From Pleurotus ostreatus/Saccharomyces cerevisiae fusant (Eukaryota; Opisthokonta), in the NCBI GenBank assembly GCA_024196135.1, contig JAMQCK010001096.1, forward strand, positions 1 to 12,084: 12,084 bases of DNA, given 5' to 3'. Position numbers and translations under genes: made by a program. Shown one piece after another: positions 1 to 8,097 of the stretch; the stretch's first letter is position 1, and the number at the start of each line of letters is the position of its first letter. The notes under the pieces are model-generated. The model did no database searches. It was not told where the DNA came from and saw nothing but the letters and a program-made list of their open reading frames with translations.

Positions 1-15
1 GAATTCACGCTACCG

Positions 16-1740
16 ATGTCTACCTTCCCCGACACCTCCAACGCGTCTAACGCGTCCGATCGCACGCGGCGCCTCCTGCGTCGTCAAGCGCGTCTGGACG
101 AAATAGCCGCTGACCAAAACCGCGGCGTGGACCCTCCGGCGGACCCTGCGCCTTCCCCTCACTCACAAACGGCACAAACGGCTCCGCGCGACGAGGAGAC
201 CGCCGCGACTCAGAACCCTGGGCACGACGTGGATCAGGCGGAGAGCGCGCCTATCCCGTCCGCGACGTCCGCGCTGGACCCGGGCTCGAGACAGGGGGGC
301 GCGACGCCCTCCGGCCCTCCGCCAGGACTATCAGTCGTCTCCGGGCTGGACTTGCCTCCCTCACTGCAGGACCTGATCGACATGGAGAGCGTCTCCTTCT
401 CGCTGCGCGCGAAGTCGCAATCGCTAGCCAGCTCCAATCATCCCCCTGTACCAAGCCTCTGGGGTCATCGTTTCGCCTGCTACAACGAGACCCTCGACGA
501 GTCCATCAACCGTCTACACGGCGGGCCCTGGGATCCCACCTCGGAGGAAGACCCGCTCGCTCCATACGGCGCGACCGACGGCGTGCTCCCGGGTGCTACG
601 ACAGACGATTCTCACATCGTCCGATGCGCCGTCATGCGCTACCTCAACGGCCCGCGGACACTCGCCTACGAGAGTTTCTCGGAAGGAGTGGCGTCTATCC
701 AGACCATACCCCTCGTGGTGTCCTCATTGGTATGTTTCCATAGCGAGAACGACAACCCCAACTCGCCGGAACTATACGCCCTATCCCCTATCTGGCTGCA
801 AGTACTCTCTCATCTGGTAGTGGCCGGCAACCAGATCGTCGGAGCCCTCGGCAGTTTCTTCAGGCAGCCTCAGCGCCGCATCTTCCTCGTCGACCCGGAG
901 TACAAGTTCATCGAGACGGCGGGAGGCGCGGATTCTGCCAATAACGCGCTCCTCGCGGTAGCCGCCCTGATCAGACGCTTGCAAGTCGCCGATCGCTACA
1001 TCCGGTCCCGGGTCGAAGCCCTGACTCGCGTTCTTCGCCACGAAGTCGACTTGAGTGACCTCGCGTCCCAGCAGTCCACCCTGTCGTCAATTCGAGAGAG
1101 CTTCGGCACCCGATCGCCGCGCCGTGAACTGGCGAAACTGGCTGTTCGACCGGACTACCAAGAGCAATTCCGGCACATCGCACCCGACGCCACCGAGGCG
1201 CTCGTCAACTACTACCATGAAGCCACCCAGGGCTCTCCGCCGACCGCCTTCTACCGACAGGACAAGAATTTCATCACGGCGCAGACGAGCGACCGTCGCC
1301 CGAGTACTAGGGGACCGTGGGACGTGCGAAGCGCTACAGGAGGGCAGGCTCCCGCTTCGCTCGTATCGGAACCTCTGTCGCTGTCGGCGATTCCGGCTGG
1401 TCAACTGCCATCTCTCATGCAACCGCGCCAAGCGCCTAGGACGTCGAGTGAGACTCTGTCAGCCCTCGGACGCTCCCGCCATCGTGTCACCTCCTTTATT
1501 GGCGACGCTCTTCCCACGGCCAACAAGGAGCAAGGTGGTGGGGGGCCATCGTTTCAGCGGTCGTTAAGGCCTCCTGAGCGCGCACCGCGCGCTACCCTGG
1601 CTCCTCTACCAGGAGCAGGGCGACGCGCGCGCATCCTCGACTCAGTAGCGCAACAGCAGCAGAGGGACGCACCTCCACACATACCTCTGCCTCAGTGGGG
1701 AGGATCTCAGCTAGTGCCTCCTCCCTTCCCCGCCGTCACA
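16..1740 (+). other. Gag N-terminal extension, function unknown
   Basis: Residues 1 to about 575 precede the capsid-like domain. The first 110 residues are rich in Pro, Ser, Ala and charged residues and look disordered. Residues about 115-420 look folded: hydrophobic and aromatic stretches with probable helices around 255-285 (WLQVLSHLVVAGNQIVGALG) and 310-345, plus a Lys/Arg-rich patch. Residues 430-575 are again low in complexity. I recognise no known domain. By position it could be a matrix-like or assembly region of Gag, but that is inference from place only. Its reading frame is continuous with capsid, and no stop or splice signal separates them. Confidence 0.55.
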
Positions 1741-4700
1741 GCCGCAGGACCGCAAGCTGGAAAGGGCGGTGGAGGATCTCCGTCGGGAGGATCAGGATCG
1801 CCCGGTAGTAGGTCCCCTCGAGCAGGGCCCCCGCACGGAGGACCACCAGGAGGTGGAGGACCACCCGGCGGCGCGCCAAATCCGGGCGGAGGAGGTCACC
1901 CAGGAGGAGCGCCTCACCCAGGCGGAGGAGGGCCGCCAGGAGGCGGAGGAGGACCACCAGGAGGTGGAGGAGGACCGCCAGGAGGTGGAGGAGGATACCC
2001 GGGAGGAGCGCCACCCCCAGGCGGAGGTGGACCTCCGGGAGGAGGCGGCGGGCCCCCAGGAGGCGCGCCACCCTTTCCACCAGGATTACCTCGGAACGAG
2101 GACCAGTGGCAGGTCAACCGCAAGATTCCCCTAAGCGAAATTCCCAAATGGGATGGAGAGGGCTCTACGCTCATCGACTACGTGATCGCGCTGCAAGAGC
2201 TTGTACGACTCGGGCCATTAGTTGAAGCTGGATTAGCGCAGTACGCGCCCAAGGCTTGGTCGGGAAAAGCCGCCTCCTGGTGGCACACTATGCCCTTCGC
2301 CTCGCGTATCTTCATCACCAGCTCCTGGGAACAGCTCATGCTCACTATCCGAGACCAGTTCATGTCGGACGAATGGCTGCAAGACCGTCGCAACGAGTTC
2401 AACGACATGGAGTTCAGGAAGGGCTCGGGCAACAGGGAGGAGACACCGCTACAGTATCTGCAGCGCCGTATCAGGCTGGCTTATTTTATCTTCTCCGAGC
2501 TGGGAGATTCGCACGCCTTGGTCTACGAAGTTCTACGCAACATCCCGTCGGAATGGCGCTCCACGCTGAGCGATCGCCTGCAATCGAATGTGTACGAGAT
2601 GGTCACTACGGCCGCGCACTTCGAGAAGTCCTTGGTTAGCCTCTGGGAGCTGCACTACCGCTCGAAGGCTACTCCTTCCAACCCCTCGACCAACCCAGCT
2701 ACGAGGCCGGCTCGTCCATACTTCTTTAAGAAGGGAGCTCGACAGGTGGAGATCGAGGAAGTGCCGGACGATGAAGGCCAGCAGCTCCATCCCATTCCGT
2801 TCGAGGAAGGAGTGCTACTGGAGGAGATCCAACCGTCGCGGGAGGCGGCTGCTGCGGACACTCGGCCGCCGCGTCGACCACCTCCTCCGCGACAGGAGTG
2901 GCCAAAGGGGAAGACCATCAATGGCTACTCCTTCTCCAGGCGCGACGACGTCAAGAGCGCTGTGGCGCCGCAGAAGGATGGGTGCTTCATCTGTACCAGC
3001 CCGTTCCACTTCGCGCGCGACTGCCCGCATTTCGGTAAATGGGATGCGCTTCGTCGGGCGAACCTAGTAGTCGTGGACCAAGAGGAGCTAGATAAATCTG
3101 ACCAGGAGTACATTGCTATGCTTGTATCGACTCAATCCATTTCTGATTCCGCTTATGACGGTCCTACGGACCTCCCGAGTGAGCACAGAAGCGCCATGTG
3201 GACAGGCGCCTGGAGTGAGCACGCACGGCCAGCCTCCCCACCCGCCAATCGCAATCAACGACGGTGTGAAGAAGACGACAAGCGGAAGTCCTTAAGACAT
3301 AAAGGGAAGCAGCGAGAGGCGCCGCTCCTATTGACACGAAGGGAGCGCCGTGCCTCTCCCAAGCCGGGGTCAGCGGCTGCATACGCGATACACAAGCACG
3401 GCCTCGTCGAGGTACCCGAGTACCAAGCTTGTGCTGCCGACTCGCCCATATTCTACGCGCCGAAGCTGGCGTCTCATCCCGCGGGTTACAGCGCGTTGGA
3501 CTCTCGCTCCTTGCAGTGTCCCGTGGCCATCGGCTCGCCGGACGCACCTCCTATAGCTGGACGATTGGACTCGGGAGCTGATCTGACGTTGATCTCAGAA
3601 GAATACTACGAAACAATCCCAGACCTCCCTAGGCCCAAGGAAGGCATGCGCATGAAGTTATACCACCTCACGGGCGAAGCCACGATCCTGGGCTACACCC
3701 GCTTCCTAATGTACGCGACTACGGATACGGGAGAGCGCGTGGCCTTCGAGGTCGAAGCTTACGTGGTACGAGGCATGAAGGTTCCTCTGCTGTTAGGCGA
3801 GGACTTCCATACAGCATACGAGCTCAACGTCCAACGCTACGCGAACGGCACCTCCGCCGTACGAGTTGGTAGATCAGGAAGAGTTATTCCCGCCTCGTCC
3901 TCTCGCCGCGTCCACGTGGGCTTCTCCGTCTTCAAGAATGACGATAGCCAGTCCTTCGTACGAGCCAGAGCACGACGGCGCTCCAAGGCCGCGGCACGCG
4001 CAGCAGCTGCGAACGCGTCCCCCATCCCCGTCTACGCAGCGGAAGACTACATCATTGTACAGGGCAGCGTACATAACATCAAGGTCGAAGCGCCAACCGA
4101 CGGGCGAAAGGACTGGTTGGTCGAAAGGATCGCTATCGGTACAGACGAGGGCTCCCTCATGTCAGCGCCTCTCACCTGGATCCCCTCCGAGTCGCCGTAC
4201 ATTCCAATGGCCAATCCGGGCTCACGACCTCACTACATTCGCAAGGGCGACCTCGTTGGCTATCTGTACAGCCCGGAAGACTGGATTGACAAGCCGATCG
4301 ACGAAGAGGAGCGCCGTCAGCAGGCGGCGTCACTGGAGGTGATCCACACCGTGATTCAAGGCTCGCTACGACAACAGGACCTACACGCACCCAGGACTGA
4401 AGGACAAGACGACGGAGCAGGCCCCTGCCCACCGCAGGACAAGGCGGAAGCGGAGAAGGAGGAAGAGCTGTGGGGTCCTAAGACCACAGCGTTGCCGGAC
4501 GACCCGCTGCCGGACCTACCCCTCGACGAACTCGTTAATCTCGGACCTGACATACCCGAAGAGTACAAGGCGCCTCTAGCGGAAGTTCTGCGGCGTAATG
4601 CGCGGGCTTTCGGCATCAACGGGCGGCTCGGGGAGGTGGATACGAAAGTGCGCATTCCCTTGAAGGACGGAGCCCAACCAGTTTCCCTACCAGGCTATGG

Positions 4701-7700
4701 CGCCTCGCCTCTCAAGCGCGAAGTTATCGAAAAGCAAGTCAACGAATGGCTGGAAAAGGAGGTTATCGAGGCGTCGCAAAGCCCGTGGGGCTTTCCCGTC
4801 GTGGTCGTATTCCGCAATGGCAAAGCCCGATGCGCCATCGACTACCGAAAGCTCAATGCGATGACCATTCCCGACGAGTTTCCAATACCACGGCAGGCGG
4901 AGATCATTCAGACACTGTCTGGCGCCCAAGTCATTAGCTCCTTCGACGCGCTTGCAGGATTCACACAGCTGCGCATGGCGGACGAGGACAAGGAGAAAAC
5001 CGCCTTTCGCAGCCACATGGGGCTCTTCCAGTTCAAACGCATGCCTTTCGGGTTGCGGAATGGTCCTTCGATCTTCCAGAGGGTCATGCAGAGCGTACTA
5101 GCGCCATACCTCTGGCTCTTCGCGTTGGTCTACATCGATGACATTGTCGTATTCAGCAAGTCTTGGGACGACCACTTACTTCACCTGGATCAAGTTCTGA
5201 GTGCCATCGCCCGAGCGGGCATCACCCTCTCCCCTAAAAAGTGCTTCATCGGATACTCCTCCATCCTCCTTTTAGGCCAGAAAGTCTCGCGGCTGGGCCT
5301 GTCCACCCATGAGGAGAAGATTCAAGCGATTCAAGAACTCGAACGACCCAAGACTGTCTCGGACCTGCAACGCTTCCTAGGCATGGTCGTGTACTTCTCC
5401 ATGTACATTCCGTTCTACTCCTACATCGCGGCGCCGTTATTCAGGCTGCTCAAGAAAGGCGCCAAATGGGAATGGCAGGCGGAACATGAGATCGCGTTCC
5501 AGCAGGCGAAGGACGCGTTAATGCAAGCGCCAGTGCTAGGACACCCGATGCTTGGACGGCCTTACCGCTTATATACGGACGCTTCCGACGTCGCCATCGG
5601 CGCCTGCCTCCAGCAGGTGCAACCAATTAAGGTCGGCGACTTGGAAGGCACTCCGGCGTACAAGCGCCTACAAGCTGCCTGGGACAAAGGGCAACCCGTA
5701 CCGTCGATGTACACCTCGTACAAGGACTCCGCCGAGCAGGAATCGCCGGATCAGTGGGCGGACACCTTGGACAGCACGACAGTCCACGTCGAGCGCGTCC
5801 TAGTGTACTGGAGCCGCACTCTTCAGCCAGCGGAGCGCAACTACAGCGCGACGGAGAGGGAAGCCCTGGGTGCGAAAGAGGCTCTCGTGAAGTTCCAGCC
5901 AATCATCGAGGGCGAGCACATCTTACTCATAACGGACCATGCGGCGCTGCAATGGGCGCGCGTGTACGAGAATGCGAATCGGCGGCTAGCGGCGTGGGGG
6001 GCGGTATTCGCAGCTTATCCGAACCTCAGGATCATCCACAGGCCAGGGCGTATTCACTCCAACGTTGATCCCCTGTCCCGGCTGCCTCGGGTTCCACCGC
6101 ATAGCTCGCCGACTCGCGACAAGGCAGCTCATATCCCCGTAGACGACGCCAAACTATCGTGGCGTCAGGCGGCGGAGGATGAGGACCAGCGCAAGCCAGC
6201 TCAACGAGCGGCGTTCGCAGCCACAGCTGGGCCAAGCATTCTTTTTTGGGAAGAGTTGCTGGAGAACAAGGACGGCATCGCCCCTTTTGGAGCCTACGCT
6301 ATCCAGACGAGGCGCCAGAAACGGGCGGAGGAATTGAGGCAAGCGGTATCAGACGGCGCTCCCGACTCGCAGACTTCGCAACCGGTAGACGAGCCCGGGG
6401 CAGCGCCGACGGCGTCAGACGCGGACGGCAGCTCGTCACACGAGTCCGAAGACGAGCTGCCCTTCGCAGACGGGGATCATTGGACCTATCCGCCAGGAGT
6501 GCCGGACTTTCAGGCAGAGGAAGAACCGCAGCCTCACCTACTCGTGCACCTCTCGCAAGAGATCATCACGCGTTTCGCCGAAGGTTACAAGTCCGATACC
6601 TTTTTCAGCAAGCATGTAGTGGAGCAGGAATCGAACGCTCAAACGCTGCTCACGCCGTCGAGGTTCCAGAAAGCCGCCAACGGACTACTGTACTTCATCA
6701 ACGCGGACTGGCAGTACAGGCTGTGCGTGCCGAAAAGCGAAGTCAACTATGTGCTACGCCTAATCCACGACTCGCCGTTCGAAAGCGCGCATGCCGGCGC
6801 GACCCGGTTCATATCGCGCATCCGTGATCACTTCTTTTGGCCCTCACTGCTCAAGGACGCCGATCAGTTCGCTCGAACGTGCGATGTTTGCCAGAAGATT
6901 AAGTACGACCGATCGGGCAAGCAGGGAGGGTTGCGTCCCGCGCACGTACCCCAGCGACCTTTCCAGACAGTGTCTCTAGACCTCATCACTGGCCTCCCTC
7001 CGTCGGGTAAGGAGAAGTACACAGCTATCCTAGTCATTGTCGACAAGCTGTCCAAATTCGCGATGTTCATTCCTACGTTCAACCAACTCAAGCGGGAGGA
7101 GTTCGCTCGGATATTTGTGGAGCGAGTGGTACACGTCTACGGGCTACCGGAACGTATTATTACGGATCGCGACGCGCGCTGGGCTACGGACTTCTGGAAG
7201 TCTGTGGTTTCCTTCTACGGGAGCACCATGGCGCTGTCCTCCTCGCATCACCCACAGACGGACGGCCAAACGGAGGTGATGAATGCGACGCTCGAACAGA
7301 TGCTCCGCGCCTACGCGACGCCTGACCGCTCATCTTGGGCAAAATGGCTGAGCGTGCTGGCGGCATCCTACAATTCGAGTGTGCATGCCTCGACCAGATT
7401 CACCCCCAACTTTCTGCTGTACGGATACAGCCCTAGTTCGTTCGCAGGCCTCTTTAAAGCATCCCAGAAGGAGGTGGAGCGACCCGAACTCCCTAGTCGG
7501 ATGGCGGAGGACTTCATTGAGGAGTTGGAGTTATATCGGCAAGCGGCGAGGGAATCGGTGGTGCTTGCACAAGAGCGCCAAGCTCGGGCGTATAACAAAG
7601 GGCGCAAGCCGCCAGTACAGTTTGAAGTAGGCGATTGGGCGCTCGTTAACCCGCACTCTTTAGAACTGGTGGAGTCCGAGGGTAACGGCGCCAAGCTAGT

Positions 7701-8097
7701 ACAACGGGCGCTCGGCCCCTTTGAGGTCATGGAGAAGATCAACCCCATGGTCTACCGGCTTCGACTACCTGCCAACTACCCCATGCATACGGTTTTCAAC
7801 CTGGCGCATCTGCGCAAGTACCACCCGTCTCCCGAGCGTTTTGGAGAGCGCACTACCCTGCCAGACACTCGGGACATGCTGCCCTCTCAGGAGGAATACG
7901 AGGTTCAGGCGATCCTGGGGCATCGTTTCACGAAGAAGAAGACGGGAAACCGCCTGCAGTATCTAGTCCGATGGAAGAATTACGGCCCAGAAGACGACCA
8001 ATGGATTACGGAAGACGCGTTACGCAACTCGCCTCTGCTCAGAAAGGAATACTGGCGAATGAAGGAAAAATTGTCGGGCGACGCTGCGCCACGATAA
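16..8097 (+). CDS. gag-pol: Gag-Pol polyprotein of a Ty3/Gypsy chromovirus
   Basis: A single 2693-residue frame carries all structural and enzymatic functions of the element without a gag/pol frameshift. Order by residue: Gag N-terminal extension 1-580, Gly/Pro tract 582-690, capsid-like 700-882, CCHC knuckle 990-1003, protease 1165-1280, beta-rich linker 1338-1425, reverse transcriptase 1545-1815, RNase H 1848-2022, integrase 2185-2500, GPY/F 2540-2610, chromodomain 2626-2679. The encoded protease presumably cuts the product into mature proteins in cytoplasmic particles. The ATG at 16 is the first in frame, but its context is ordinary and the five codons before it (positions 1-15) contain no stop, so the true start may lie left of the window. 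The stop is TAA at 8095-8097. The length is large for this family, mainly because of the N-terminal extension. No broken motif was found. Confidence 0.96.
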   Translation: MSTFPDTSNASNASDRTRRLLRRQARLDEIAADQNRGVDPPADPAPSPHSQTAQTAPRDEETAATQNPGHDVDQAESAPIPSATSALDPGSRQGGATPSGPPPGLSVVSGLDLPPSLQDLIDMESVSFSLRAKSQSLASSNHPPVPSLWGHRFACYNETLDESINRLHGGPWDPTSEEDPLAPYGATDGVLPGATTDDSHIVRCAVMRYLNGPRTLAYESFSEGVASIQTIPLVVSSLVCFHSENDNPNSPELYALSPIWLQVLSHLVVAGNQIVGALGSFFRQPQRRIFLVDPEYKFIETAGGADSANNALLAVAALIRRLQVADRYIRSRVEALTRVLRHEVDLSDLASQQSTLSSIRESFGTRSPRRELAKLAVRPDYQEQFRHIAPDATEALVNYYHEATQGSPPTAFYRQDKNFITAQTSDRRPSTRGPWDVRSATGGQAPASLVSEPLSLSAIPAGQLPSLMQPRQAPRTSSETLSALGRSRHRVTSFIGDALPTANKEQGGGGPSFQRSLRPPERAPRATLAPLPGAGRRARILDSVAQQQQRDAPPHIPLPQWGGSQLVPPPFPAVTAAGPQAGKGGGGSPSGGSGSPGSRSPRAGPPHGGPPGGGGPPGGAPNPGGGGHPGGAPHPGGGGPPGGGGGPPGGGGGPPGGGGGYPGGAPPPGGGGPPGGGGGPPGGAPPFPPGLPRNEDQWQVNRKIPLSEIPKWDGEGSTLIDYVIALQELVRLGPLVEAGLAQYAPKAWSGKAASWWHTMPFASRIFITSSWEQLMLTIRDQFMSDEWLQDRRNEFNDMEFRKGSGNREETPLQYLQRRIRLAYFIFSELGDSHALVYEVLRNIPSEWRSTLSDRLQSNVYEMVTTAAHFEKSLVSLWELHYRSKATPSNPSTNPATRPARPYFFKKGARQVEIEEVPDDEGQQLHPIPFEEGVLLEEIQPSREAAAADTRPPRRPPPPRQEWPKGKTINGYSFSRRDDVKSAVAPQKDGCFICTSPFHFARDCPHFGKWDALRRANLVVVDQEELDKSDQEYIAMLVSTQSISDSAYDGPTDLPSEHRSAMWTGAWSEHARPASPPANRNQRRCEEDDKRKSLRHKGKQREAPLLLTRRERRASPKPGSAAAYAIHKHGLVEVPEYQACAADSPIFYAPKLASHPAGYSALDSRSLQCPVAIGSPDAPPIAGRLDSGADLTLISEEYYETIPDLPRPKEGMRMKLYHLTGEATILGYTRFLMYATTDTGERVAFEVEAYVVRGMKVPLLLGEDFHTAYELNVQRYANGTSAVRVGRSGRVIPASSSRRVHVGFSVFKNDDSQSFVRARARRRSKAAARAAAANASPIPVYAAEDYIIVQGSVHNIKVEAPTDGRKDWLVERIAIGTDEGSLMSAPLTWIPSESPYIPMANPGSRPHYIRKGDLVGYLYSPEDWIDKPIDEEERRQQAASLEVIHTVIQGSLRQQDLHAPRTEGQDDGAGPCPPQDKAEAEKEEELWGPKTTALPDDPLPDLPLDELVNLGPDIPEEYKAPLAEVLRRNARAFGINGRLGEVDTKVRIPLKDGAQPVSLPGYGASPLKREVIEKQVNEWLEKEVIEASQSPWGFPVVVVFRNGKARCAIDYRKLNAMTIPDEFPIPRQAEIIQTLSGAQVISSFDALAGFTQLRMADEDKEKTAFRSHMGLFQFKRMPFGLRNGPSIFQRVMQSVLAPYLWLFALVYIDDIVVFSKSWDDHLLHLDQVLSAIARAGITLSPKKCFIGYSSILLLGQKVSRLGLSTHEEKIQAIQELERPKTVSDLQRFLGMVVYFSMYIPFYSYIAAPLFRLLKKGAKWEWQAEHEIAFQQAKDALMQAPVLGHPMLGRPYRLYTDASDVAIGACLQQVQPIKVGDLEGTPAYKRLQAAWDKGQPVPSMYTSYKDSAEQESPDQWADTLDSTTVHVERVLVYWSRTLQPAERNYSATEREALGAKEALVKFQPIIEGEHILLITDHAALQWARVYENANRRLAAWGAVFAAYPNLRIIHRPGRIHSNVDPLSRLPRVPPHSSPTRDKAAHIPVDDAKLSWRQAAEDEDQRKPAQRAAFAATAGPSILFWEELLENKDGIAPFGAYAIQTRRQKRAEELRQAVSDGAPDSQTSQPVDEPGAAPTASDADGSSSHESEDELPFADGDHWTYPPGVPDFQAEEEPQPHLLVHLSQEIITRFAEGYKSDTFFSKHVVEQESNAQTLLTPSRFQKAANGLLYFINADWQYRLCVPKSEVNYVLRLIHDSPFESAHAGATRFISRIRDHFFWPSLLKDADQFARTCDVCQKIKYDRSGKQGGLRPAHVPQRPFQTVSLDLITGLPPSGKEKYTAILVIVDKLSKFAMFIPTFNQLKREEFARIFVERVVHVYGLPERIITDRDARWATDFWKSVVSFYGSTMALSSSHHPQTDGQTEVMNATLEQMLRAYATPDRSSWAKWLSVLAASYNSSVHASTRFTPNFLLYGYSPSSFAGLFKASQKEVERPELPSRMAEDFIEELELYRQAARESVVLAQERQARAYNKGRKPPVQFEVGDWALVNPHSLELVESEGNGAKLVQRALGPFEVMEKINPMVYRLRLPANYPMHTVFNLAHLRKYHPSPERFGERTTLPDTRDMLPSQEEYEVQAILGHRFTKKKTGNRLQYLVRWKNYGPEDDQWITEDALRNSPLLRKEYWRMKEKLSGDAAPR
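1759..2085 (+). repeat. Gly/Pro-rich minisatellite inside gag
   Basis: Residues 582-690 are almost wholly Gly and Pro with a few Ala, Ser and His, built from variants of a PPGGGG or PPGGA unit. In DNA this is a degenerate tandem repeat of roughly 15-18 bases, clearest at about 1930-2000, where near-identical GGAGGTGGAGGAGGA blocks recur. The + strand is G-rich with many closely spaced GG runs, so two-tetrad G-quadruplexes are possible in DNA and in the element's RNA. In the protein it is probably a flexible linker between the N-terminal extension and the capsid. Copy number in such tracts usually varies between copies of an element. Confidence 0.85.
2113..2661 (+). other. Gag capsid-like domain
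   Basis: Residues about 700-882 carry the usual retrotransposon Gag capsid pattern. It opens with a short segment ending PKWDGEG, then helices with the Trp-rich AASWW motif. The WEQLMLTIRDQFMS, ETPLQYLQRRIRLAY and NIPSEWRSTL segments correspond to the conserved parts of the retrotransposon Gag family (Retrotrans_gag type). The domain forms the shell of the virus-like particle by self-assembly. It is followed by an Arg/Pro-rich and acidic spacer before the zinc knuckle. The assignment is confident from pattern and position, but the exact boundaries are estimated. Confidence 0.85.
2983..3024 (+). other. Nucleocapsid CCHC zinc knuckle
   Basis: Residues C990, C993, H998 and C1003 make a perfect C-x2-C-x4-H-x4-C knuckle (CFICTSPFHFARDC). 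Such knuckles bind zinc and package the element RNA. Only one knuckle is present. It lies about 110 residues after the capsid domain and is followed by a Ser-rich and basic stretch leading to the protease. Confidence 0.96.
3508..3855 (+). other. Retropepsin-type aspartic protease domain
   Basis: Residues about 1165-1280. The active-site motif is LDSGA, with catalytic D1185 preceded by a hydrophobic strand and followed by DLTLIS. The second conserved element, LLLGEDF at 1258-1264, matches the family's hydrophobic-Leu-Gly-x-Asp-Phe motif. As in retroviruses the enzyme would work as a homodimer, each subunit giving one Asp, and would process the polyprotein. Boundaries are estimated from the motifs. 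Confidence 0.93.
4027..4290 (+). other. Beta-rich linker domain between protease and reverse transcriptase
   Basis: Residues about 1338-1425 form a compact, probably all-beta segment: DYIIVQGSVHNIKVEAP, DWLVERIAI, then IPMANPGSRPHYIRKGDLVG. From memory, equivalents occur at the same place in many basidiomycete Gypsy polyproteins. The Asn-Pro ... Ile-x-Lys-Gly-Asp-hydrophobic-hydrophobic-Gly end resembles the closing strands of dUTPase-like folds, but I see no dUTPase catalytic motif. An enzyme activity is therefore not claimed. It may be a structural module of the protease-RT region. Confidence 0.5.
4648..5460 (+). other. Reverse transcriptase domain
   Basis: Residues about 1545-1815 copy the element RNA into DNA inside the particle. 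Visible landmarks in order: SPWGFPVVVVFRNGKARCAIDYRKLN, then SSFDALAGFTQL with catalytic D1644, KTAFRSHMGLFQFKRMPFGL, and the active site YIDD with D1708 and D1709. The connection and thumb follow with LGQKVSRLGLS and LGMVVYFSMYIPFYSY. The three metal-binding aspartates are intact. Wording such as FDALAGFTQL and VYIDDIVVFS is what I remember for Agaricomycete Gypsy elements, supporting the host inference. Confidence 0.97.
5557..6081 (+). other. RNase H domain with internal insertion
   Basis: Residues 1848-2022 degrade the RNA strand of the RNA-DNA hybrid. Metal ligands: D1855 in YRLYTDASD, the Glu pair E1947/E1949 in YSATEREAL (E1949 is the likelier ligand), D1974 in LLITDHAAL and D2018 in HSNVDPLSRL. 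Between the first strand pair and VLVYWSRTLQPAERNYS an extra segment of about 60 residues (1868-1928) is inserted. I recall a similar insertion in other basidiomycete Gypsy elements, so it is probably a clade trait and not damage. Confidence 0.93.
6082..6567 (+). other. Acidic tether between RNase H and integrase
   Basis: Residues about 2023-2184 link RNase H to integrase. The segment contains a basic helix-like piece around 2097-2115 (QTRRQKRAEELRQA), then a Ser/Asp/Glu-rich low-complexity stretch around 2125-2156 (SHESEDELPFADGD). Such tethers hold cleavage sites in related elements, but I cannot point to a specific site. Confidence 0.6.
6568..7515 (+). other. Integrase: zinc-binding domain and DD35E core
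   Basis: Residues about 2185-2500 insert the DNA copy into the host genome. The zinc domain has H2251, H2259, C2289 and C2292 (H-x7-H-x29-C-x2-C). The catalytic core has D2322 in VSLDLITGLP, D2384 in RIITDRDARW and E2420 in HHPQTDGQTEVMN. The second and third acids are separated by exactly 35 residues, the canonical DD35E spacing. All catalytic residues are intact, so the domain is expected to be active. Confidence 0.97.
7633..8055 (+). other. Integrase C-terminal GPY/F module and chromodomain
   Basis: The GPY/F module carries GPF at 2567-2569, followed by INPMVYRLRLP and VFNLAHLRKYHP, a signature of this integrase branch. The chromodomain spans about 2626-2679: EEYEVQAILGHR, LQYLVRWKNYGPEDDQW. 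Aligning with HP1-type chromodomains puts Y2628, W2653 and Y2656 at the three aromatic-cage positions that hold methyl-lysine. Chromoviruses use this domain to direct integration to marked chromatin such as H3K9-methylated heterochromatin; target specificity here is inferred. The last codons of this frame overlap an open stretch in the frame of the next gene. Confidence 0.92.

Noticed and set aside
1736..2174. Antisense frames across the Gly/Pro tract
   Set aside because: They are the complementary reading of the G-rich minisatellite, giving Pro/Gly or Leu-rich strings with no domain.
7920..7950. AAG AAG AAG run as a frameshift site
   Set aside because: It does not fit the X-XXY-YYZ pattern in the gag-pol phase, and nothing shows that shifting occurs there.
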